The translations under genes and the position numbers were made by a program. A DNA stretch of 64,000 bases from Janthinobacterium silvisoli. GTDB taxonomy: Bacteria; Pseudomonadota; Gammaproteobacteria; Burkholderiales; Burkholderiaceae_D. How positions within the stretch are numbered: position 1 is the stretch's first letter; the number at the start of each line of letters is the position of its first letter. Positions 1-9,827 of the stretch are shown piece after piece. The stretch spans positions 124,001-188,000 of the forward strand of contig NZ_JACHCL010000001.1 in assembly GCF_014200725.1 (NCBI RefSeq), in the 5' to 3' direction. The notes beneath the pieces are model-generated. The model ran no database searches. It was not told the DNA's origin and saw only the letters and a list, made by a program, of their open reading frames with translations.

Positions 1-130
1 ACAACAGCGCTGGCGATGCATGCCATTGAACATGGACAAACTTAAAGGCGATTTAAAAACTTGCTGATTCTTTATTCAAAATACCGCGCAGAATATTTAA
101 AAGGCAAACACCAAAGATAATCGGCGAGAT

Positions 131-168
131 AAAACAAAAAACCCGCCAGACTTTACAGTCTGGCGGGT
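131..168 (-). terminator. Rho-independent terminator after the tRNA-Asp genes
   Basis: A perfect 10-bp inverted repeat (141-150 pairs with 159-168, 8-nt loop) is followed, on the minus strand, by a T-rich tract at 140-131. It lies just downstream of the two minus-strand tRNA-Asp genes, so it probably ends that transcript. Confidence 0.85.
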
Positions 169-178
169 TCTCATATTC

Positions 179-255
179 TGGCGGAGCGGACGGGACTCGA
201 ACCCGCGACCCCCGACGTGACAGGCCGGTATTCTAACCAACTGAACTACCACTCC
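179..255 (-). tRNA. tRNA-Asp (GTC)
   Basis: The reverse complement folds as a 77-nt cloverleaf that includes an encoded CCA end. The acceptor stem starts GGAGTGG, the T-loop reads GGTTCGAGTCC and the anticodon loop contains GTC in CTGTCAC. It is nearly identical to the copy at 274-350, differing at two positions. The pair probably derives from a tandem duplication and is co-transcribed toward the terminator at 131-168. Confidence 0.95.
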
Positions 256-273
256 TAAAGAGCGTATTTTTTT

Positions 274-350
<77 letters not shown>

Positions 351-449
351 GTAAAAATACACTTGCTACTGCATTTGTATTCAAGGCCGCGAACTGACTG
401 GCAATTAACAACCTTGAATTTACAGCACCCGAAGATGCTGCCAAACGTT

Positions 450-473
450 TTCGGTGATTGTCACCTCACCGAA
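450..473 (-). terminator. Hairpin downstream of hupB, possible terminator
   Basis: An 8-bp perfect inverted repeat (450-457 with 466-473, 8-nt loop) starts six bases after the hupB stop codon. There is no clear T-tract after it on the minus strand, so it may be a processing or mRNA-stabilising hairpin rather than a true terminator. The tRNA-Asp genes follow. Confidence 0.4.
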
Positions 474-478
474 GTCGA

Positions 479-751
479 TTAGTTTACAGCATCCTTCAAA
501 GCTTTACCAGCTTTAAATTTTGGAACTTTAGCAGCTTCGATGGTGATTGCTTCTTTGGTGCGTGGGTTGCGGCCAGTGCGTTCTGCACGTTCGCTTACCG
601 AGAAGGTACCGAAACCAACCAGCGTGACGCTGTCGTTGTTTTTCAAAGTTTCCGTTACGCCGCCGATAACAGCGTCGAGTGCGCGCGCAGCGGCGGCTTT
701 GGAAATGTCAGCTTTTTCAGCAATGTGGTCGATCAATTCAGTCTTGTTCAC
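479..751 (-). CDS. hupB: DNA-binding protein HU
   Basis: A 90-aa HU-family nucleoid protein that dimerises and bends DNA without sequence specificity. The N-terminal [14 protein letters not shown] helix, the GFGTFSV turn and the DNA-binding arm segment GRNPRTKE with the conserved proline are all present, and length is normal for the family. I chose the GTG start at 751 because it gives the family-typical N-terminus and has GGGGA five bases upstream. An ATG at 757 would add two residues. It follows lon, the common betaproteobacterial arrangement. Confidence 0.93.
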   Translation of the reverse strand: MNKTELIDHIAEKADISKAAAARALDAVIGGVTETLKNNDSVTLVGFGTFSVSERAERTGRNPRTKEAITIEAAKVPKFKAGKALKDAVN

Positions 752-905
752 TAGCATCCCCAATTACAAAGGTATAAAACGTTACCGTATCCTTGCGGCA
801 CTTTTGGCACCACAGCTATCCGGCGAAAAAAATGTGCAGCCGTATTAAACAAGCCACACAGTAGGTGTGTCAAGCGCTTTGGGGGCGCAATTCACGTTTG
901 AATAT

Positions 906-934
906 AAAACAAGCGCTCTAAAAGCGCTTGTTTT
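906..934 (-). terminator. Terminator downstream of lon
   Basis: A 12-bp perfect inverted repeat (906-917 with 923-934) has a 5-nt loop and stems that begin and end in A/T runs. It therefore supplies a T-tract on either strand. It sits 20 bases after the lon stop codon and separates lon from hupB. Confidence 0.85.
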
Positions 935-954
935 AGGAAAACAACGGTAAAACG

Positions 955-3366
955 TTAGTGTTTTACCACCTCGCCCGCAGCATCAGGCTTGGCAGCCGCC
1001 GCCGTCACCGCTTCCACGGCAGCGACTTCTGCCAGTGGTTCAGGCAAGCGCTCCAGGGCGATTTCCAGCACTTTATCGATCCAGCGCACCGGCACGATCT
1101 CGAGCTTGTTCTTGACGTTGTCCGGAATATCGGCCAGGTCTTTCACGTTTTGCTCTGGGATCAAGACCGTCTTGATACCGCCGCGATGGGCTGCCAGCAG
1201 CTTTTCTTTCAAGCCGCCGATCGGCAACACTTCGCCGCGCAAGGTGATCTCGCCCGTCATCGCCACGTCGGCGCGCACAGGAATGCCCGTGAAGACCGAC
1301 ACCATCGCCACCGTCATCGCTGCGCCAGCCGATGGACCATCCTTCGGTGTCGCACCTTCCGGCACGTGGATGTGGATATCGCTTTTCTCGAACACGTCCG
1401 CCTTGATGCCCAGGCGCTGGGCCCGGCTGCGCACGACGGTACGTGCCGCTTCGATCGATTCCTTCATCACGTCGCCCAGGGTGCCGGTGCGTATCACGCC
1501 ACCCTTGCCCGGCATCGACACGGCCTCGATGGTCAGCAAGTCCCCGCCCACCTCGGTCCATGCCAGGCCGACCACTTGGCCCACTTGGTTTTCTTTCTCG
1601 GCGACACCGAAATCGTAGCGGCGCACACCGAGGAATTTATCCAGGTTTTTCGAGTTGACGATGACTTTCTTGTCCGATTTTTTCAGCAGCAGCATCTTGA
1701 CGACCTTGCGGCAGATCTTCGACACTTCACGCTCAAGCGAACGCACACCGGCTTCCCGCGTGTAGTAGCGGATGATGTCGCGCAGCGCCGATTCGGCCAC
1801 CGAAATTTCCTCTTCCTTCAGACCATTGTTCTTGATCTGTTTCGGCAGCAGATAACGTTGCGCGATGCTGGTTTTTTCGTCTTCCGTGTAACCGGACAGG
1901 CGAATTACTTCCATGCGGTCGAGCAAGGCTGGCGGAATATTGTACGAGTTCGAGGTCGCCACGAACATCACGTCCGACAAGTCGAAATCGACTTCGATGT
2001 AATGGTCGGAGAACGTGTGGTTCTGTTCCGGATCGAGCACTTCCAGCAGCGCCGACGAAGGATCGCCACGGAAATCGGCGCCCATCTTGTCGACTTCATC
2101 GAGCAGGAACAGGGGATTGCGCACGCCGACTTTCGACAGCGATTGCAAGATCTTGCCCGGCATCGAGCCGATGTAGGTACGGCGATGGCCGCGGATCTCG
2201 GCTTCGTCGCGCACGCCACCCAAGGCCATGCGCACGAACTTGCGGTTCGTGGCGCGGGCAATCGATTGGCCCAGCGAGGTTTTACCCACGCCTGGAGGAC
2301 CGACGAAGCACAGGATAGGCGCCTTGAGCTTGTCGACGCGCTGTTGCACCGCGAGGTATTCCAGGATGCGTTCTTTCACCTTGTCGAGGCCGTAGTGGTC
2401 GCCTTCGAGCACTTTCTCGGCATTCGACAGATCGTTATTGACCTTGGATTTCTTTTTCCACGGCAAGTTGACCAGGGTGTCGATATAGTTGCGCACCACG
2501 GTCGCTTCGGCCGACATCGGCGACATCAGCTTGAGCTTTTTCAACTCGTTGGTGGCTTTGTCGAGCGCTTCCTTCGGCATTTTGGCCGAAGCGACTTTTT
2601 TCTCCAGCTCGTCGAGATCGGCACCATCTTCGCCCTCGCCCAGTTCTTTCTGGATTGCCTTGACCTGTTCGTTCAGGTAGTACTCGCGCTGCGATTTTTC
2701 CATCTGGCGCTTGACACGGCCACGGATGCGTTTTTCCACCTGCAGGATGTCGAGCTCGCCTTCGAGCTGGCCCAGCAGGTGCTCGAGGCGCTTGGCCACA
2801 CTGAAAATTTCCAGGATGACTTGTTTTTGCTCAAGCTTCAGCGGCAAGTGGGCCGCCACCGTGTCGGCCAGGCGGCCGGCATCATCGATGCCCGACAGCG
2901 ATGCCAGGATCTCGGGCGGGATTTTTTTGTTCAGTTTGACGTACTGGTCGAACTGCTGCACGATCGCGCGGCGCATCGCTTCGACTTCCGACTCGTCGCC
3001 CGGCTCGGATTCGAGCGGCGTCAGGTCGGCGATGAAATGCGTAGGTGCATCGCTGATGTGGTTGATACGGGCACGCTGGGCGCCTTCGACCAGCACCTTG
3101 ACGGTGCCGTCGGGCAGCTTCAGCATTTGCAGAATATTGGCGACGCAGCCAATTTCATAGATATCCGAAGGCGATGGTTCGTCCTTCGCGGCTGCTTTTT
3201 GAGCGGCAAGCATGATGCTCTTGCCCTGCTCCATCGCAGCTTCAAGCGCCTTGATCGACTTTGGACGGCCAACGAACAGCGGTATCACCATATGCGGGAA
3301 AACGACGACATCCCGCAACGGCAATAACGGCAGTTGAGTTTGCTCAGTTAATTTGGAAGTTGTCAT
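955..3366 (-). CDS. lon: ATP-dependent endopeptidase La (Lon protease)
   Basis: An 803-aa cytoplasmic AAA+ serine protease that degrades misfolded and regulatory proteins. In order it shows the N-terminal substrate-binding domain (LPLLPLRDVVVFPHMVIPL), a coiled-coil stretch, the AAA module with Walker A GPPGVGKTS and Walker B FLLDEVDK, and the C-terminal protease domain with catalytic serine in PKDGPSAGAAM and lysine in the GGLKEKLLAA segment. I chose the ATG at 3366, preceded by AAGG with seven-base spacing, rather than an in-frame codon 48 bases upstream. Its neighbours clpX, clpP and tig make this a proteostasis block. A heat-shock promoter is expected, but I could not assign one with confidence. 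Confidence 0.97.
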   Translation of the reverse strand: MTTSKLTEQTQLPLLPLRDVVVFPHMVIPLFVGRPKSIKALEAAMEQGKSIMLAAQKAAAKDEPSPSDIYEIGCVANILQMLKLPDGTVKVLVEGAQRARINHISDAPTHFIADLTPLESEPGDESEVEAMRRAIVQQFDQYVKLNKKIPPEILASLSGIDDAGRLADTVAAHLPLKLEQKQVILEIFSVAKRLEHLLGQLEGELDILQVEKRIRGRVKRQMEKSQREYYLNEQVKAIQKELGEGEDGADLDELEKKVASAKMPKEALDKATNELKKLKLMSPMSAEATVVRNYIDTLVNLPWKKKSKVNNDLSNAEKVLEGDHYGLDKVKERILEYLAVQQRVDKLKAPILCFVGPPGVGKTSLGQSIARATNRKFVRMALGGVRDEAEIRGHRRTYIGSMPGKILQSLSKVGVRNPLFLLDEVDKMGADFRGDPSSALLEVLDPEQNHTFSDHYIEVDFDLSDVMFVATSNSYNIPPALLDRMEVIRLSGYTEDEKTSIAQRYLLPKQIKNNGLKEEEISVAESALRDIIRYYTREAGVRSLEREVSKICRKVVKMLLLKKSDKKVIVNSKNLDKFLGVRRYDFGVAEKENQVGQVVGLAWTEVGGDLLTIEAVSMPGKGGVIRTGTLGDVMKESIEAARTVVRSRAQRLGIKADVFEKSDIHIHVPEGATPKDGPSAGAAMTVAMVSVFTGIPVRADVAMTGEITLRGEVLPIGGLKEKLLAAHRGGIKTVLIPEQNVKDLADIPDNVKNKLEIVPVRWIDKVLEIALERLPEPLAEVAAVEAVTAAAAKPDAAGEVVKH

Positions 3367-3552
3367 GGCGTACCTTATAGAAAGCGTGTTTACGATGTTG
3401 GCGCTCGCTGCCAAAACACAAGACCGGCGAGAATAAATAATTCTGTGAAAGAAACATCAAACTTGGTATCAAGCCCATGCATCAAGCTTATACATCAAGC
3501 TCATTTCACAAGAAACACACCCGCATGACTCTCAGGGTCAGACTTTGTAATA

Positions 3553-3590
3553 AAAAAGCCACACGCAGCGAAATGCGGCGAGTGGCTTTT
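3553..3590 (-). terminator. Terminator downstream of clpX
   Basis: Stem AAAAGCCAC (3554-3562) pairs with GTGGCTTTT (3582-3590), and the loop holds a smaller CGCA/TGCG hairpin. On the minus strand the stem is followed by a T-rich run. It closes the tig-clpP-clpX transcript and lies in the 311-base lon-clpX gap, in which I see no other gene. Confidence 0.85.
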
Positions 3591-3677
3591 CGATTGAAGC
3601 CTGCACTGATTGATTTAAATTGTACTGCCATGCTTTAAGGAATCAAAACCCTTTTTATGCATTTAGTGCGGCAAAAC

Positions 3678-4949
3678 TCAATTTTCTCCGGAGGCCTTGG
3701 CAGTCTCTTGATAAATCAACAAAGGTTTGGCACCGCTGGTGATGGTATTTTCGTCGATAACGACTTTCACCACATTTTGTTCGCTCGGCAGTTCATACAT
3801 GACGTCCAGCAAAGCGTGTTCCAGGATGGAGCGCAAACCACGCGCGCCGGTCTTGCGCGCCAGGGCTTTCTTGGCGATCGCATGCAGCGCAGCAGGACGA
3901 ATCTCCAGTTCCGCGCCTTCCATGTCCAGCAGCTTCGAATACTGCTTGATCAGCGCATTCTTCGGCTCGACCAGGATCTGGATCAGCGCTTCTTCTGTCA
4001 ATTCCGCCAGGGTGGCGATGACAGGCAGACGGCCGACCAGTTCCGGGATCAGGCCAAACTTGACCAGGTCTTCCGGTTCCGCATCCAGCAGCAGCTCGCT
4101 CGACGAACGCTGCGACTTGCTGCGCACGTTGGCCGAGAAGCCGATGCCGCTCTTTTCGGAACGGTTGGCGATCACCTTGGCCAGGCCATCGAAGGCGCCG
4201 CCGCAGATGAACATGATGTTGGTGGTGTCGATCTGCACGAAATCCTGGTTAGGATGCTTGCGGCCGCCTTGTGGCGGTACCGAAGCCATGGTGCCTTCGA
4301 TCAGTTTCAGCAAGGCTTGCTGCACGCCTTCGCCGGAGACGTCGCGCGTGATCGACGGATTGTCGGACTTGCGCGAAATCTTGTCGATTTCATCGATGTA
4401 GACGATGCCGCGCTGGGCTTTTTCCACATCGTAGTTGCAGCTTTGCAGCAACTTCTGAATGATGTTTTCCACGTCCTCACCCACATAACCGGCTTCGGTC
4501 AGGGTAGTCGCGTCGGCGATCACGAACGGCACGTTGAGCATGCGCGCCAGGGTCTGGGCCAGCAGGGTCTTGCCCGAGCCGGTAGGACCAACCAGCAAGA
4601 TGTTGCTTTTCGCCAGTTCGATATCGTCTTTTTTGCCCAGGTGCTTGAGGCGTTTGTAATGGTTGTACACGGCCACCGACAGGATGCGCTTGGCAGTCTG
4701 TTGGCCGATCACGTACTGATCCAGCAAGGCAGCAATTTCTTGCGGCGTCGGCAGATCGGATTTGGTGCCGCCGGTCACCGTCTCGATGCTCGACGTTTCA
4801 TCGCGGATGATGTCGTTGCACAGGTCGATGCACTCATCGCAAATGAACACGGACGGGCCGGCGATGAGTTTTTTCACCTCGTGCTGGCTTTTGCCGCAGA
4901 ACGAGCAATACAGTAATTTTTCGCCGCTAGAGGATTTTTTGTCTGACAT
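3678..4949 (-). CDS. clpX: ATP-dependent Clp protease ATP-binding subunit ClpX
   Basis: A 423-aa AAA+ unfoldase that recognises tagged substrates and feeds them into ClpP. The N-terminal zinc domain has four cysteines at C15, C18, C37 and C40. Walker A GPTGSGKT lies near residue 120, Walker B reads [10 protein letters not shown], and the ClpP-docking IGF-type loop is present as SGIGFSANV. The ATG at 4949 gives the canonical MSDKKSS-type start; an upstream in-frame codon would add 22 residues unlike ClpX. The ribosome binding site is weak. It follows clpP in the same direction. Confidence 0.97.
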   Translation of the reverse strand: MSDKKSSSGEKLLYCSFCGKSQHEVKKLIAGPSVFICDECIDLCNDIIRDETSSIETVTGGTKSDLPTPQEIAALLDQYVIGQQTAKRILSVAVYNHYKRLKHLGKKDDIELAKSNILLVGPTGSGKTLLAQTLARMLNVPFVIADATTLTEAGYVGEDVENIIQKLLQSCNYDVEKAQRGIVYIDEIDKISRKSDNPSITRDVSGEGVQQALLKLIEGTMASVPPQGGRKHPNQDFVQIDTTNIMFICGGAFDGLAKVIANRSEKSGIGFSANVRSKSQRSSSELLLDAEPEDLVKFGLIPELVGRLPVIATLAELTEEALIQILVEPKNALIKQYSKLLDMEGAELEIRPAALHAIAKKALARKTGARGLRSILEHALLDVMYELPSEQNVVKVVIDENTITSGAKPLLIYQETAKASGEN

Positions 4950-5119
4950 AAGGCATTTTGGTTGGAACTGCATTAACAATATTGCAAAATCGCTGGCCGG
5001 GTTGCTATGGCACAAGCTGCTTGCATAAGCACCATGCTACCCGAAATAAAAGCGAAACGCCCGAACGTTTGAGCGCCCGGGCGTTTACTTACGTACTTAG
5101 CAATACCGGTAGGGGCACA

Positions 5120-5746
5120 TCAAGCGCGGCTGGTCAACACTTTGTCGATCAAGCCATACTCGACAGCCTCGTCGGCGGACATGAAACGGTCGCGGTCGGT
5201 GTCCTTGGCGATCTGTTCGATCGACTGGCCCGTGCGCTCGGCCATGATGCCGTTCAAGCGGGTGCGCAAGTACAGGATTTCCCTGGCCTGGATTTCAATG
5301 TCCGAAGCCATGCCTTGCGAGCCACCGGAAGGCTGGTGAATCATGATACGCGAGTTAGGCAGCGAGAAACGCTTGCCCTTGGCGCCAGCGGCCAGCAGGA
5401 AAGCGCCCATCGAAGCGGCCATGCCCGTGCACAGGGTCGAGACGTCCGGCTTGATGAACTGCATCGTGTCGTAGATGGCCATGCCGGCCGAAACCGAACC
5501 ACCTGGCGAGTTGATGTAGAGCGAGATTTCCTTTTCCGGATTTTCGCTTTCCAGGAACAGCAGCTGGGCGACCACCAGGTTGGCCATCTGGTCATTGACC
5601 GGGCCGACCATGAAAATCAAGCGTTCCTTCAGCAGGCGCGAGTAAATATCATACGAGCGCTCGCCGCGACCGCTTTGTTCCACCACCATCGGCACCAGGC
5701 CGAGCATCTCTGTGTCCAGCGCCGGATTACGGTTCATACCTGTCAT
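5120..5746 (-). CDS. clpP: ATP-dependent Clp protease proteolytic subunit
   Basis: A 208-aa serine peptidase that forms the tetradecameric barrel capped by ClpX. Catalytic Ser112 lies in GMAASMGAF and His137 in IMIHQPSGG. The aspartate lies near residue 186 in [10 protein letters not shown] short N-terminal segment before Leu16 is probably a processed propeptide, as in other ClpPs. AAGGAA lies five bases before the ATG. It sits between tig and clpX in the standard proteobacterial order. Confidence 0.97.
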   Translation of the reverse strand: MTGMNRNPALDTEMLGLVPMVVEQSGRGERSYDIYSRLLKERLIFMVGPVNDQMANLVVAQLLFLESENPEKEISLYINSPGGSVSAGMAIYDTMQFIKPDVSTLCTGMAASMGAFLLAAGAKGKRFSLPNSRIMIHQPSGGSQGMASDIEIQAREILYLRTRLNGIMAERTGQSIEQIAKDTDRDRFMSADEAVEYGLIDKVLTSRA

Positions 5747-5820
5747 TTCATTTCCTTGTGAAGCAGTTAGCGGACGCCGCCCCTACCTTGCGGCGGGGCA
5801 GCATCCGGAGACCAACTGGT

Positions 5821-7161
5821 TTACGCTTGTGCGTTGCTTCCCATCAATTCGTCAAAAGCAACTGCTTTCGACGTTACTTTCGACAGGCCCAACACGTAAG
5901 TGACGACGTTTTCTTCCAATACAAGGGCTTCGATCTCACCCAGGCGGCGACGGTCGCTGTAGTAGTACTTCAGCACTTCGCGTGGGTCTTCGTAGCTTTG
6001 GGCGAAATCTTCGATTTGCGCTTTGACTTGCTCAGGCGTTGCTTGCAGGTTGTTGTCGCCCACCAGTTGCGACAGGATCAGGCCCAGGCGTACGCGACGC
6101 TCGGCTTTTTCTGCAAACAGTTCTGCTGGGAAAGGCACATCCTTGACGTTCATGCCGCGTTGCGCCATGTCTTGACGGGTCATTTCAGCCAGACGCTCGG
6201 AGTCTTGAGCGATCAGGGTTTTTGGCACTTCCAGCTCAGCAACTTTGATCAGCGCGTCCATGACGGCATCCTTGTTGCGTGCTTTCACACGGCCAGCAAC
6301 TTCGCGTTGCAGGTTGACTTTGATGTCTTCGCGCATTTTGGCCAGGTCGCCATCGGCAACGCCCAGGGATTTGGCGAATTCAGCATCGACTTCCGGCAGG
6401 TGCGCCCATTCCAGCTTTTGCAGGGTGATGGTGAACGATGCGGTTTTACCGGCGACGTCCTTGCCATGGTAATCCTCTGGGAATGCCAATGGGAAAGTCT
6501 TAGCTTCGCCCACTTTCAAGCCCACGGTCGCTGCTTCGAATTCTGGCAGCATGCGGCCTTCGCCCAAAACGAAAGCGTAGCCGTCAGCTTTGCCGCCTGG
6601 GAATTCAACACCGTCGATCGAACCGACGAAGTCGACGGTCACGCGGTCGCCGTTGGCAGCAACAGCTTCGCCGCCGTCGCCGTGTTCGCCAGCTTCGCCT
6701 TTGGTGTGGAAGTGCACACGCTGTTTGCGCAGGATATCGATGGTTTTGTCGATTTCAGCTTCCGACACTTCCGCTTGCACGGTTTCCAGTTCAACGGTGG
6801 TCAGGTCGCCGATAGCAACTTCCGGGTACACTTCGAAAGTAGCGTCGAATGCCAGCTGGCCTTCGGCTGCTTCTTCTTTCGGTACGATGTTAGGGAAACC
6901 GGCGACGCGCAGGTTGTTTTCGTTGGCGGCTTCATTGAATGCGCGGCCGACTTTGTCATTCAGCACTTCGGATTCGATTTGGTAACCGTATTGTGCTGCG
7001 ACCATTTTCAACGGCACTTTACCCGGACGGAAGCCAGGTGCCTTAGCCGTGCGGGCTTGCACTTTCAGGCGCTTCTCAACTTCCGTGCGGACGTCCGTCA
7101 GCGGGAAGGAGATCGTGATACGACGTTCGAGTTTGCCCAGGGTTTCGACTGCAGTTGCCAT
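5821..7161 (-). CDS. tig: Trigger factor (ribosome-associated chaperone and peptidyl-prolyl isomerase)
   Basis: A 446-aa chaperone that binds the ribosomal exit tunnel. The N-terminal ribosome-binding domain contains the signature [10 protein letters not shown] near residues 43-52. A central FKBP-type isomerase domain follows (about 155-240, [17 protein letters not shown]), then the helical C-terminal substrate cradle. Length is typical. It is first in the tig-clpP-clpX order, with a long untranslated region upstream. Confidence 0.96.
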   Translation of the reverse strand: MATAVETLGKLERRITISFPLTDVRTEVEKRLKVQARTAKAPGFRPGKVPLKMVAAQYGYQIESEVLNDKVGRAFNEAANENNLRVAGFPNIVPKEEAAEGQLAFDATFEVYPEVAIGDLTTVELETVQAEVSEAEIDKTIDILRKQRVHFHTKGEAGEHGDGGEAVAANGDRVTVDFVGSIDGVEFPGGKADGYAFVLGEGRMLPEFEAATVGLKVGEAKTFPLAFPEDYHGKDVAGKTASFTITLQKLEWAHLPEVDAEFAKSLGVADGDLAKMREDIKVNLQREVAGRVKARNKDAVMDALIKVAELEVPKTLIAQDSERLAEMTRQDMAQRGMNVKDVPFPAELFAEKAERRVRLGLILSQLVGDNNLQATPEQVKAQIEDFAQSYEDPREVLKYYYSDRRRLGEIEALVLEENVVTYVLGLSKVTSKAVAFDELMGSNAQA

Positions 7162-7780
7162 GTAAAAAATCGTCCAAAAAAATAAACACTGTTGGTGCGA
7201 GAAAAGAAGACCCGACCCCTTGCGCCATCACTGGCGACAAGACATGGGTCCAGCTTCACTCGCTCGCATATTCATCTGTAACGCACTGAAGACAGGATGT
7301 TGGACCTGGTCTACCCGGCCTGGGCAAAGCGCCCGCCAGGCACCAAACAATCCACTGACTTCAATACTGCAACAGGGCTCCGAGCGTTCAGCCATGCTTT
7401 CAGGGTAAATCGCAGGGCTGAGCATCATTCGGTAAAGCGTGGCATTATAACAAAGGACTTCAGAAAAGTGGCTGGCTTTGGGCCCGCCACAGACGGCGCC
7501 AGCACTCCCGCACTGGCCTGTACTGGTCGTCACAGCCAGCTATGGTCCCGCTGTGACGCTGGCTTGCCACTTCTCGCTGCATTCTTTGTTGCGCCAGAAA
7601 CAGGCTTTCCAGCCTGCTTCATCTATTAGTATATGCGATCTGTCGCCGCGTCCCAAACAAAGAAATGCTGCCACAGCGAAGTTTTCAGCGAAAAACCCTT
7701 TGATTTACCTCAATTTAGCCATTTTTTGGGCAAACCTAAGCCAGATACACCGCTCCAACCGTATTTAAAGGAGGTCCATC
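7162..7780. other. 619-bp intergenic region between divergent tig and the small-peptide gene
   Basis: No open frame here has a convincing start, ribosome binding site and protein-like composition. It contains a minus-strand TATAAT hexamer at 7444-7449 that could drive tig, leaving a leader of about 275 nt. The 100 bases before 7781 are A/T-rich and probably hold the promoter of the small-peptide gene. I see no tRNA or recognisable riboswitch. Confidence 0.6.
7444..7449 (-). promoter_or_regulatory. Candidate -10 element for tig
   Basis: A perfect TATAAT on the minus strand lies about 283 bases upstream of the tig start. No good -35 match lies at 16-18 bases, so this is a weak call based on the -10 hexamer and its position. 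Confidence 0.35.
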
Positions 7781-7966
7781 ATGGCAAACATTCATTCCGA
7801 CATCCATACCAACAACGCCAAAGCCAAGCTGCATATGGTGCTGGGGCGCTTGCTGGACGGCGTTTCCGACGACGACCTGGAGAAAATCCAGACGGAAGTC
7901 GATGAAACGGAAGCGGTCGCACCTGGCGGTGGCCACCACGACCACGACCACCCTACGGTCGAGTAA
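7781..7966 (+). CDS. 61-aa peptide with Gly-rich, His/Asp-rich C-terminal tail; possible modified-peptide precursor
   Basis: A real gene by its signals: a near-perfect AAGGAGGT ribosome binding site seven bases before the ATG. Residues 10-43 look like an acidic amphipathic helix (LHMVLGRLLDGVSDDDLEKI). Then come APGGG and a short tail, HHDHDHPTVE. There is no cysteine and no signal peptide. A helical leader, a Gly-Gly-type break and a short polar core is the layout of many ribosomal peptide precursors. The gene starts 18 bases before a HExxH protein of the kind linked to peptide modification. Alternatively it is a small metal-binding protein. I do not recognise a named family. Confidence 0.6.
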   Translation: MANIHSDIHTNNAKAKLHMVLGRLLDGVSDDDLEKIQTEVDETEAVAPGGGHHDHDHPTVE

Positions 7967-7984
7967 GCATTTCCGGCCCAGGCC

Positions 7985-9508
7985 ATGGGTAATCCAGCAC
8001 CACCACGCGCACCTGCCCCGGCAGGGGAATGGCTGCATGCCGCAGAAACGGCACTGATGCAGCATCGTGCGTTTGGCGATAGCCGGTATATTCGCGGCCA
8101 GTTGGCCGTGACTTACCGGCGCCGCCTGCGCAAGCTCAGTGCGGCCGCTCCGGCAGCGGGGCGGCTGGCCGACTTGCTCGACGACGCTATCCATACCGCA
8201 CCGACCCGCCAGCACCAGCTGATAGGCGATATCGTGCTGCGCTGCGCCATCCAGCACGCGATGCGGCAAGTGGTCAAAGGCGATACCTACGGTTTGCCGC
8301 TGACCGAATGCGCAGCGCTGTTCGACGCGGCTAGCGCGCATTGGTCTGCCGGCTTGCCGGGCGGGCCGCTGACAGCTGATATGCCGGCGGCAACGCGTTT
8401 GCATGGCAGTATCCATACGCAGGTGTGGCACCAGGCAAAAAACCAGACTGCATTGCAGCCCTACCCTGCAGCCTTTCTGACTGTCATCGAACACAATTAT
8501 GGCGCACCGCTGGCCACGCCCACGCCTGACGAAATGACCATGCTGCGGCGCGGCTGGGATTTGCTGCACACCCTGCTACCCCGCCTCGCCCACAGCGCCT
8601 TTGAACATGTACAGATATTGGCCCTGTACACGCCTGAAGGCGCCTGGCGCGGCAAGGCGTCGAGCTCCCAGTTCCGCGTGAATGGCTGCATCTTCCTGAA
8701 CCGCAGCCTGATCGACCATCCCTGGTGGCTAGCCGAGCACCTGCTGCACGAAGCACTGCACCAGAAACTGTACGATTTCCGCCATGGCCACAGCCTGCTC
8801 GCGTCCGGCTACGAACGCGAAGATGCGCCCGCCGTCTGTTCGCTGTGGAATGCACCCGACGACGTGCGCTCCAACTACTGGGATGCACACCGCACCCTGG
8901 CCGCCTTCCACGTGTATGTGCAATTGACCTTGCTATGCCTGCTGGCGGAACAGCGCGAAGACGCACTGGCGCCGCGCTATGGCCCCATAGCCTCCCGCAT
9001 GAGCGGCAGCCGGAGGGCGATCGACCGCGCCCGCTACCTGGGCGAACAGTTGCACGCCGTGGCATGGCCGGAACTGGGCCTGGCCGGACGGCAAATGACG
9101 GATTGGCTGGTTGATGTGCTCGATGTGCTGGACGTCCAGCCGCGCCCTGCGGGCGCCAGCCTGCATTTGCTGCTGGACCTGTACCAGCGCCAGAGCCGCA
9201 AGCTTGAGGTTTTCCTGTCCAACGGAGCGGCCAGTCCGCTGATCGCGCAACAGGCGCAGCAAGAAGCACAAGCAGCGCAAGCCGCCCTGCAGGCAGGCGG
9301 CCACGCGCAGGCGCTGGAAAACTTGCAGGCGCAACTCAAGGTCAGCGACACCAGCGACTGGCCGCAAACGCGCCACATCGTGCTGCAGGCATTGAGCAAT
9401 ATAGCGGAAAGTGCAGGCAATCGAGCCAGCGACATCGAGAAAGAGATGATACGGGAAATGGTGCAGCAATCGAGCCGGCAACTGGCGGCCTTAGGAGCAT
9501 TAGGCTGA
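7985..9508 (+). CDS. HExxH-motif protein, candidate peptide-modifying (peptide beta-hydroxylase-like) enzyme
   Basis: A 507-aa soluble protein. HEALH at residues 255-259 (in HLLHEALHQKLYDF) matches a metal-binding HExxH motif. About 30 residues later comes SLWNAPDDVRSNYWDAHRT, leading into AAFHVYVQL. This order (HExxH, a Trp/Asp/Arg segment, then a helical His/Phe segment) resembles the HEXXH putative peptide-modification family, some members of which are 2-oxoglutarate-dependent peptide beta-hydroxylases. That assignment is from memory of the family pattern. The C-terminal third is Gln/Ala-rich and probably helical. A zinc peptidase is the alternative. It lies 18 bases after the 61-aa peptide gene and is probably co-transcribed with it. 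Confidence 0.55.
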   Translation: MGNPAPPRAPAPAGEWLHAAETALMQHRAFGDSRYIRGQLAVTYRRRLRKLSAAAPAAGRLADLLDDAIHTAPTRQHQLIGDIVLRCAIQHAMRQVVKGDTYGLPLTECAALFDAASAHWSAGLPGGPLTADMPAATRLHGSIHTQVWHQAKNQTALQPYPAAFLTVIEHNYGAPLATPTPDEMTMLRRGWDLLHTLLPRLAHSAFEHVQILALYTPEGAWRGKASSSQFRVNGCIFLNRSLIDHPWWLAEHLLHEALHQKLYDFRHGHSLLASGYEREDAPAVCSLWNAPDDVRSNYWDAHRTLAAFHVYVQLTLLCLLAEQREDALAPRYGPIASRMSGSRRAIDRARYLGEQLHAVAWPELGLAGRQMTDWLVDVLDVLDVQPRPAGASLHLLLDLYQRQSRKLEVFLSNGAASPLIAQQAQQEAQAAQAALQAGGHAQALENLQAQLKVSDTSDWPQTRHIVLQALSNIAESAGNRASDIEKEMIREMVQQSSRQLAALGALG

Positions 9509-9559
9509 ATAGCCCAAGGTTTTTCTATTATTCTATTATTCAGGCAATGAGTACCTGAA

Positions 9560-9642
9560 TGGTGCGGATGGGGAGACTCGAACTCCCAAGCCGAAGCACT
9601 GGCTTCTAAGACCAGCGTGTCTACCAATTCCACCACATCCGC
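9560..9642 (-). tRNA. tRNA-Leu (TAG)
   Basis: The reverse complement forms an 83-nt class II cloverleaf with acceptor stem GCGGATG/CATCCGC, encoded CCA, D-arm AATTGGTAGAC and anticodon loop CTTAGAA, so the anticodon is TAG. The variable arm is rather short. It stands alone between the convergent HExxH gene and the RND genes. Confidence 0.93.
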
Positions 9643-9767
9643 ATATTGACAACTTGTGCTACCTGTTACTGTAACACCGCCACCAATTTTAACAACTTGA
9701 GAGCGTTCTGGCTAGGTGCACCATCGAAGTGCATCACACCCCAAGGAGGAGGCTGCCCAGGCAAAGG

Positions 9768-9809
9768 CGGCATTCTACTGGATTCCCCAGAGAAATGCCG
9801 TCTTTTTTT
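9768..9809 (+). terminator. Plus-strand terminator downstream of the HExxH gene
   Basis: CGGCATT (9768-9774) pairs with AATGCCG (9794-9800), followed by seven T residues on the plus strand. It would stop transcription from the peptide/HExxH genes before it runs into the convergent RND operon. Confidence 0.6.
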
Positions 9810-9827
9810 AATACATCAACGTCAAGT

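Noticed and set aside
958..3327. 789-aa plus-strand open frame opposite lon
   Set aside because: It is an antisense shadow of lon caused by biased third codon positions; its product is His/Arg/Gln-rich with no domain and the frame lacks a ribosome binding site.
7297..7629. 110-aa plus-strand frame in the tig upstream gap
   Set aside because: No ribosome binding site, no domain and coding-unlike composition; it overlaps the likely tig promoter and leader.
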